64,000 bases of DNA, from the NCBI GenBank assembly GCA_037157565.1, contig JAZHRO010000073.1:20838501-20902500 (forward strand). The letters are read 5' to 3'. This stretch comes from Thalassia testudinum. Lineage: Eukaryota > Streptophyta > Magnoliopsida > Alismatales > Hydrocharitaceae. The notes below the pieces were generated by a model. It was not told the DNA's origin. It was given only the letters and a program-made list of their open reading frames with translations, and did not search any database. Both the position numbers and the translations under genes were made by a program. This document shows positions 59,201 through 64,000 of this stretch, one piece after another (the stretch's first letter is position 1; the number at the start of each line of letters is the position of its first letter).

Positions 59201-60155
59201 GATCTAACTCAATTTTGGTCAATTAAGTCCTATGAATGCTGCGAATCACATGCCAATCCACCCTTCCCTTCCTATATAAAACCCCTTCTACCACCTAAAA
59301 AAACCAACCTTTGGCTACATTATTTCCTAGTTGCATCTACCTATATCAACATCCAAAGGAGGAGCCAAGGAGAAGGAGATTAAGGGAGTAAACCTCGCTC
59401 CCTTGGTGCCTACTTCTTCTTCAACCTACCATGGACAAGCCAAGGTGTTCTTCACCTTAAGGGGATGGTCAGGTAGAGGAGGAGTTAGGGTGAACGCCCA
59501 CCCTAAGGAGGAAGAGTAGAGAAGCTTCACTAGACTTGGAGGAAAGTCTTTTCAAGAGCAGGATCAGCCGCTTTTGGGAGCAAGACCTTCATCTACTTTG
59601 GGAGATTCTCTTTTGTCTACTAAGTTTTTATTTCCAATTTTCTTGTAATAGAAGCATTCTTCTACTCAGGGATTAATAGTGTGGATCTCCTCCATACCAT
59701 TAAGCTCCCTAAGTACCTTGTAGACTTTTGAATCTTCTAAATATCAAGTGCCTTTCTTTGAGTTTTGCAATTAAATTCTAGCTTTATTTTGTGCACACAC
59801 TCTCTCTCTAATTACCCTAGGTCACACGTACCTAGGGCAAGGATATAAGAGAAGTTCATTATTGTCACTTAAGCATAGTTTTTCTTCTTCATGTAGTTTC
59901 AATTTCCGTTTTTCTAATCTTCGCATTTCAATTCCCTATTATCTCTTTAAAATCCTAAAAATTACAAAACCAAAAATACAAGTGTTGATTTGAGAGAGAG
60001 AGAGAGAGAATTAAGTTATCAATTAACATTTTTGCTTCCTTGGATGACCTTAGATACCACCACTATCTAGGTTATAAATTTTAAGAGTTGATTGGTTTTA
60101 CGAGTCTCAACGGCATTAACTTACATCAATTAAGAAACTGCGTATTTCCTCATCA
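56209..60155 (+). repeat. 5' LTR of gypsy element D3, interrupted by LTR E
   Basis: It begins TGATAAACACTAGTTTATCA and ends CCTCATCA, five bases before a PBS. With E and one duplication removed it is about 1.9 kb, matching D1 and D2 in inverted orientation. TTGGCGCCAA is at 56918-56927, the AGCT-rich tract at 56440-56790, and the TATA box TATATAAAA at 59273-59281. The left flank AGGGC (56204-56208) is the expected target duplication; the right copy is not in the window. Confidence 0.87.
57182..59248 (-). repeat. LTR E inside LTR D3
   Basis: 2067 bp from TGTTGGAATC to GCGAATCA, flanked by CACGC (57177-57181) and CATGC (59249-59253), a duplication differing by one C-to-T change. The TACGTCGTAGTATAG motif near 57220 is the U5 end, so it lies on the minus strand. 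The region 58260-58500 is rich in AGTCCAATT/AATTGGACT inverted pairs. A solo LTR. Confidence 0.8.
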
Positions 60156-60160
60156 TTTTT

Positions 60161-60180
60161 TGGCATCGTTGCCGAGGAGG
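60161..60180 (+). other. Primer-binding site, Asp tRNA (element D3)
   Basis: TGGCATCGTTGCCGAGGAGG, closest of the three gypsy PBSs to TGGCGCCGTTGCCGGGGA. The five-T spacer to the LTR end is longer than usual. Confidence 0.88.
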
Positions 60181-61643
60181 CACGATTTTATTGATTTCTT
60201 ATCTCTTTTTCTCTATTTAGGTCTTCACTAGTTTTGTTTTGTTGTCAATTTAGGTGCGAATCAGGAGTAGGAGTGGGATTCGGAGTGCTTGGAGCGAAAG
60301 CTTCAAGACATCTTTTCTTCTTGAGTACTCCAGGTAAGACCCTAGGCCAAACCTTCTCAAATTAAACATAAAAATCTCTTTAAAAATCTTTAAATTATCC
60401 AAAAAAATCAAAAACATGAAAATTTTGGTGTTGCAACCCTAAAAAATATTTGTTTGTTTGTTTTCATCCATTCTCCACCACCTTTATCTTATTGGTGTTA
60501 GATTTTTGAAAGTCCAGACTTCTATCTTGATTTTCAAAAATCACGTTTAGGAACCTAGAGGCTTCCTAAAATCTTCCAACTTCACCCAAGGAAGCCCCTT
60601 TGAGTCAAGAACCTTGAGTCTAAATTTCATAAAGTTTTGATATGTAGAAAAGGTTATAAAATTCAGGGATGGGAGAGGAGTCAAACCTAATTCCTTACTA
60701 TTTTCTTACTGTCCACAAATTTTATAAATTTTTCTGCTCATCTAATTTGGACAAATTTTATATTTCTGGAAACCTTGAGAAAATCTCTATCACATATAAA
60801 AATTTCAAAAATTTCAGAGATCGTTGAGGTTTCTGCATAATCAATTTTCCAAATCTATATTTTCTACCTCTTGACATCAGTAAGAAGAAAAATTCAAAAA
60901 AATATCAAAAAAGTTTCAAAAATCTTTAAAAAATCATTTTTGGGTGTTTGATTTCTTGTCAAGTGGTGGTGGTGTTTTCTTGTTTGGATCACCACCTAAA
61001 AAGATTTTATAAGAGATTCATTTAGGAGTTTCATAACTAGGATTTTCAACTTAAGGGTTTTTAATTTTCTCTCTTAGTCACATAATCAACTAAAGGAATT
61101 GGCTTTCACCAACTCAAAAACTTGACTGCAGTATTGTGTGAAGCACTCTCAAACTTGTTTGAAGACATTAACAAGAGAGAATCTTAAAATTCAATTAAAT
61201 CTTATCAAACCCTAAAATACTTCAATCTTAATCCTTGTTTGCAAACCTTATTGTTTTAGCTTTGGGATCACTCTTCCCACCCAATTTACACACACAAAAA
61301 TGGAAATAATTGGGCATTACCCAAATTAACACCTTTCATTTCCCGTGCACATTAAGTTCCTAAACCTAACTACAATTTGTAGTAACTTGACCCCTAAGTA
61401 TTTCATCCATTCTTAGGCTTGATATCTAGCTTCTAAGTTTTCTCTAATTGTTCCTAATTTCCTTAAATAAACTTGGTGTAAGACTAGGAGGGAAGTCAAA
61501 TGATGGGTACGGGTTTATACAAGCCCCTGATGATTTTCCTAGGACATGCTTGGGCCCAAGCCACCTCTTTAGTCATGCCAGGTTGATTTTAGGAAGCAAG
61601 TTCTATTAAGGATTTCTTATTTTCTAGGTTCCGAAGTCTTTAG
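60181..61643 (+). other. 5' leader of element D3
   Basis: Untranslated leader with A/T runs. A consensus 5' splice site, CAG/GTAAGAC, lies at 60331-60340. No gag start is reached before LTR P interrupts at 61644. Confidence 0.6.
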
Positions 61644-62127
61644 TGATTAACGAGATTTCATATGCTAAAAGTTTTGAGTTAAAATCCAATCGTTGTAGTT
61701 GCGTAAAAACCTACTATCAAATAAAATTTATAACCAAAACTTTGATGAGTCTTGAGTCAAACAAGGGGAGGCCAACGTTTGATTAAAAATCTCATTTGGA
61801 ATTATTTTTCACAAAGTAGATTAGTTGGTTAAAATTAATACACGCTAGCTATTCTACTTAAAGAATAACTAATAGAAGAGAGAGAGAGAATAATATAGAG
61901 AAAAAAAGAGAGAGAGAGTGAATCAATATTTTAGAACTGTAGAAGCATGTTCATTACAACTAGTTTCTACAAGTAGAAAGCTGGAAATCTATACTAGAAA
62001 GCGATAAAAAGAAAGGGATGAGAAAATCCTCCACGATGGCTGCTTAGAGGACAAGGCACATTGACGGAGCGCCCAAACAAGGGTAGTGAGATGCTGGACA
62101 AGGAAGAACGGAGCTAGAGGACAGAGG
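61644..62127 (-). repeat. LTR P fragment (minus strand), left part
   Basis: TGATTAACGAGATTTC at 61644 and GATGAGTCTTGAGTCAAAC with an AGGGGAGGC box near 61755-61780 match the inverted U5 layout of LTRs H and E. A GA repeat lies at 61872-61918. It is cut at 62128 by LTR G. Confidence 0.55.
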
Positions 62128-64000
62128 ATGTTAGGACCTGATCCCAAATCCCTACAAGACCCGAGATCGGCCCATCTCGACTAATCCCAAGTCCTAGTTG
62201 TCCAACGAGAAATAACCGAAACAAGAAAATATTCGACAACCACAAGTACAATGTAACTAAGCAGAAAATAATACAAAGACAGTAAAAGAAATAGAACGGA
62301 ATGTCTCATAATAGTACAGGCCATCACAACTACTACAACGGAAAGTAAAGTGAAAATATAACAGAAATAGTATTTCATATAACAAAATACTCACTACTAC
62401 AAAAGAAGCTAGGAAACAGAAAGGAAACACAGCTAAGGCTGGGCTCGTCTGGGCCCAACTCACTATGCAGCCAGTGGTGCTAGCTGCTCAACTCCCTGAT
62501 CTGAACAAGGTTTTAAAATTACGTAGTCAGCTAACGTTGAGTAGAGTGGTAATTAAGCCATTTACATGCAATTAAGACAAGCAACTAATTAATTTTTCAT
62601 TCTCATTTAGCTCAACCAAGTAGTTCTAATTTGTTTGTTCTTTTATTCATCTGGCCATTTCTTGATCTTGTCTATTCCTCAAGGGAACGATCTTGATTGC
62701 ACTCTTTCCCATGATGTAGGATGTACACGTGGTGCTCTCCTGGCTGGGAGAGTCCCCCGTGGTAGTCCTACACCCAATCAACCACCCCGAGGTCACGGTC
62801 GCGACGTAGCGATGATTGCGAGACGCGCGATAAGCTCACGTGTAGCTGCCCCGCACTAGCACGCGGTCAGTCATTTCCGCTTGCAGGTACACCTAAAAGT
62901 ACAGTATGGAACAGCGCAGGGCCTTGCCCTCTCAGAACAGGGGTCTCGCCCCTCAGAACAGAAAAGGGGTCTCACCCTTCCACAGTTTGCATACCCTCGT
63001 CTGACTATTTCGATTTTCCCAGTGGGCCTAACAAGAGTCGGTGTAGGGCGGCTAGTCCTAACCCCAGGCCCCGTGGGGTGGCTAGCTCCCTCCCTACACT
63101 AAGTAGCTCACCTCGGTACCACGTACACGAGGGACAAACAGAAGTCGGTGTAGAGTGACTAGGCCTAACCCCGGGTCTCAACAGAAAAGGGGCGGCTAGC
63201 TCCCCTCTACACTAAAGGGACAAGTGCTCTCCTTGGTACCAGGTACACAAGGGCCAACTCACTTCCCGTCAACTTACTAAGTTCTTTCCTTATACGGGAG
63301 TTCTTCTCCTAATTCCCCGTAGGGTTCATGCTTGTATTCCTTTCATTCCATTTTTCCAACATTCAGATCTCACTATTCACATTACGGGTTTCATTCTTAT
63401 AATAGGTAGATTGTGTTTTTTTAACTGAGAATGAATCACATTAATAAACTATTACATTTGCTAGCAAGTTGGTTTAACATGCATCTCAAGGAAACAGTGT
63501 AGCTCAAGCAACATTCGTTCACGTCCTAGGGTTCAATTAAGTTATTATAAACATGCACTTTGTTTGATTAAATCTTGATATTAAAGCAAACCACTCTACC
63601 GGGAAACACGGGAGGAATGGGGGTTAGTACTGCAGGTCCTGTCGTCTCCGTGGGTCTCGAGCACGCTGCAGGCTGGTGACCTGTACCAGTGACTAAGTCA
63701 CATCAGACGAGTTCAAAATAGTATAAACTTGACACTAACACGTAGAGAAACTCGAGTGAAGAACAACAGTACTTCATTTTTGAAAATCCAATTTCTTCTA
63801 GGCCCTAAACGAGTCAAAAACGTGCATATTGCCCAAAATCAGATGTCTAGGACTAGTCCGAGACATCTTAAAAGATGTCAAAACTCACCCTATGTTTCAT
63901 GTGACTTCCTCGAACATCCAAATCCTTCCAAAATTGTCTGAAGGGAGTCCCAGACATCGGACTCTCCTTCTGATTGTTTGGGAGTATAGTCAGATGTCTG
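62128..64000 (-). repeat. LTR G (Tekay/Retand-like or related), runs off the window
   Basis: TGTTAGGACC at 62128 is taken as the 3' edge (minus strand). 62490-62560 resembles LTR F. The GC-rich 62720-63260 includes a tandem duplication, and 63840-64000 has CAGATGTCTG, CAGACATCG and GACATC motifs like the decayed palindromes of LTR J. The far end is outside the window, and a second element could begin near 63700. Confidence 0.5.
63037..63255. repeat. Two-copy 107-bp tandem repeat in LTR G
   Basis: GTCGGTGTAG...GGCTAG...CTACACTAA...GGTACCA(C/G)GTACAC occurs at 63037 and again at 63144, with moderate divergence. The copies end in GAGGGAC and AAGGGCC. Confidence 0.75.

Noticed and set aside
1..64000. 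CRISPR, prokaryotic operons, defence systems, tRNA or rRNA genes
   Set aside because: No regular spacer-repeat arrays, operon-like gene packing, cloverleaf with TTC-loop motif, or rRNA sequence was found. All structure fits plant transposons.

Overview
The window is plant nuclear DNA made almost entirely of retrotransposons. The evidence is LTRs with TG...CA ends and 5-bp target duplications, primer sites matching plant initiator-Met and Asp tRNAs, Copia (Sirevirus-like) and Ty3/gypsy (Athila/Tat-like) gag-pol remnants, a CACTA transposon end, and a degenerate patch of the plant telomere motif. I found no intact host gene, no tRNA or rRNA gene and no CRISPR array. All element proteins are broken. 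The species cannot be named from this sequence.

Layout. 1-4052: a gag-only Sirevirus on the minus strand, cut by the window edge. 4053-6701: unassigned AT-rich DNA with a small tandem repeat and telomere-like DNA. 6702-18610: a G-rich minisatellite split by two insertions. One is a complete gag-only Sirevirus on the plus strand (6908-11444, TSD AGGGG). The other is a three-deep stack: LTR D1 (11485-18444) holds solo LTR A (12360-17297, TSD CTAGG), which holds D2 (14114-16384), of the same family as D1. 18611-19123: right end of a CACTA element. 19127-22507 and 54273-56208: two halves of what looks like one Athila-like pol. A solo LTR (B, TSD AAGAC) sits between its protease and RT, and about 31.8 kb is inserted inside its RT. 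That block contains LTR H, LTR I carrying solo LTR C, two related 8.5-9 kb non-autonomous elements (M, 30410-38870; N, 44175-53161, TSD GTGGT), a Tekay/Retand-like LTR, and a minus-strand Athila-like gag-protease remnant. 56209-64000: the 5' LTR and leader of a third D element (D3), its LTR interrupted by LTR E, then LTR P, which is interrupted by LTR G running off the window.

No coding system operates here. The signals that stand out are cis-elements. Three unrelated LTR families carry arrays of a different 10-bp palindrome, each of the form N4-CG-N4 (CAGACGTCTG, GTACCGGTAC, TTGGCGCCAA), in U3 a few hundred bases upstream of the TATA box. A fourth (H) has a GCATGC/RY array in the same place. 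Variant copies are mostly explained by transitions at the central CpG. M and N share a non-pol ORF and a hairpin upstream of the polypurine tract. Boundaries with matching TSDs are firm; others are marked approximate.
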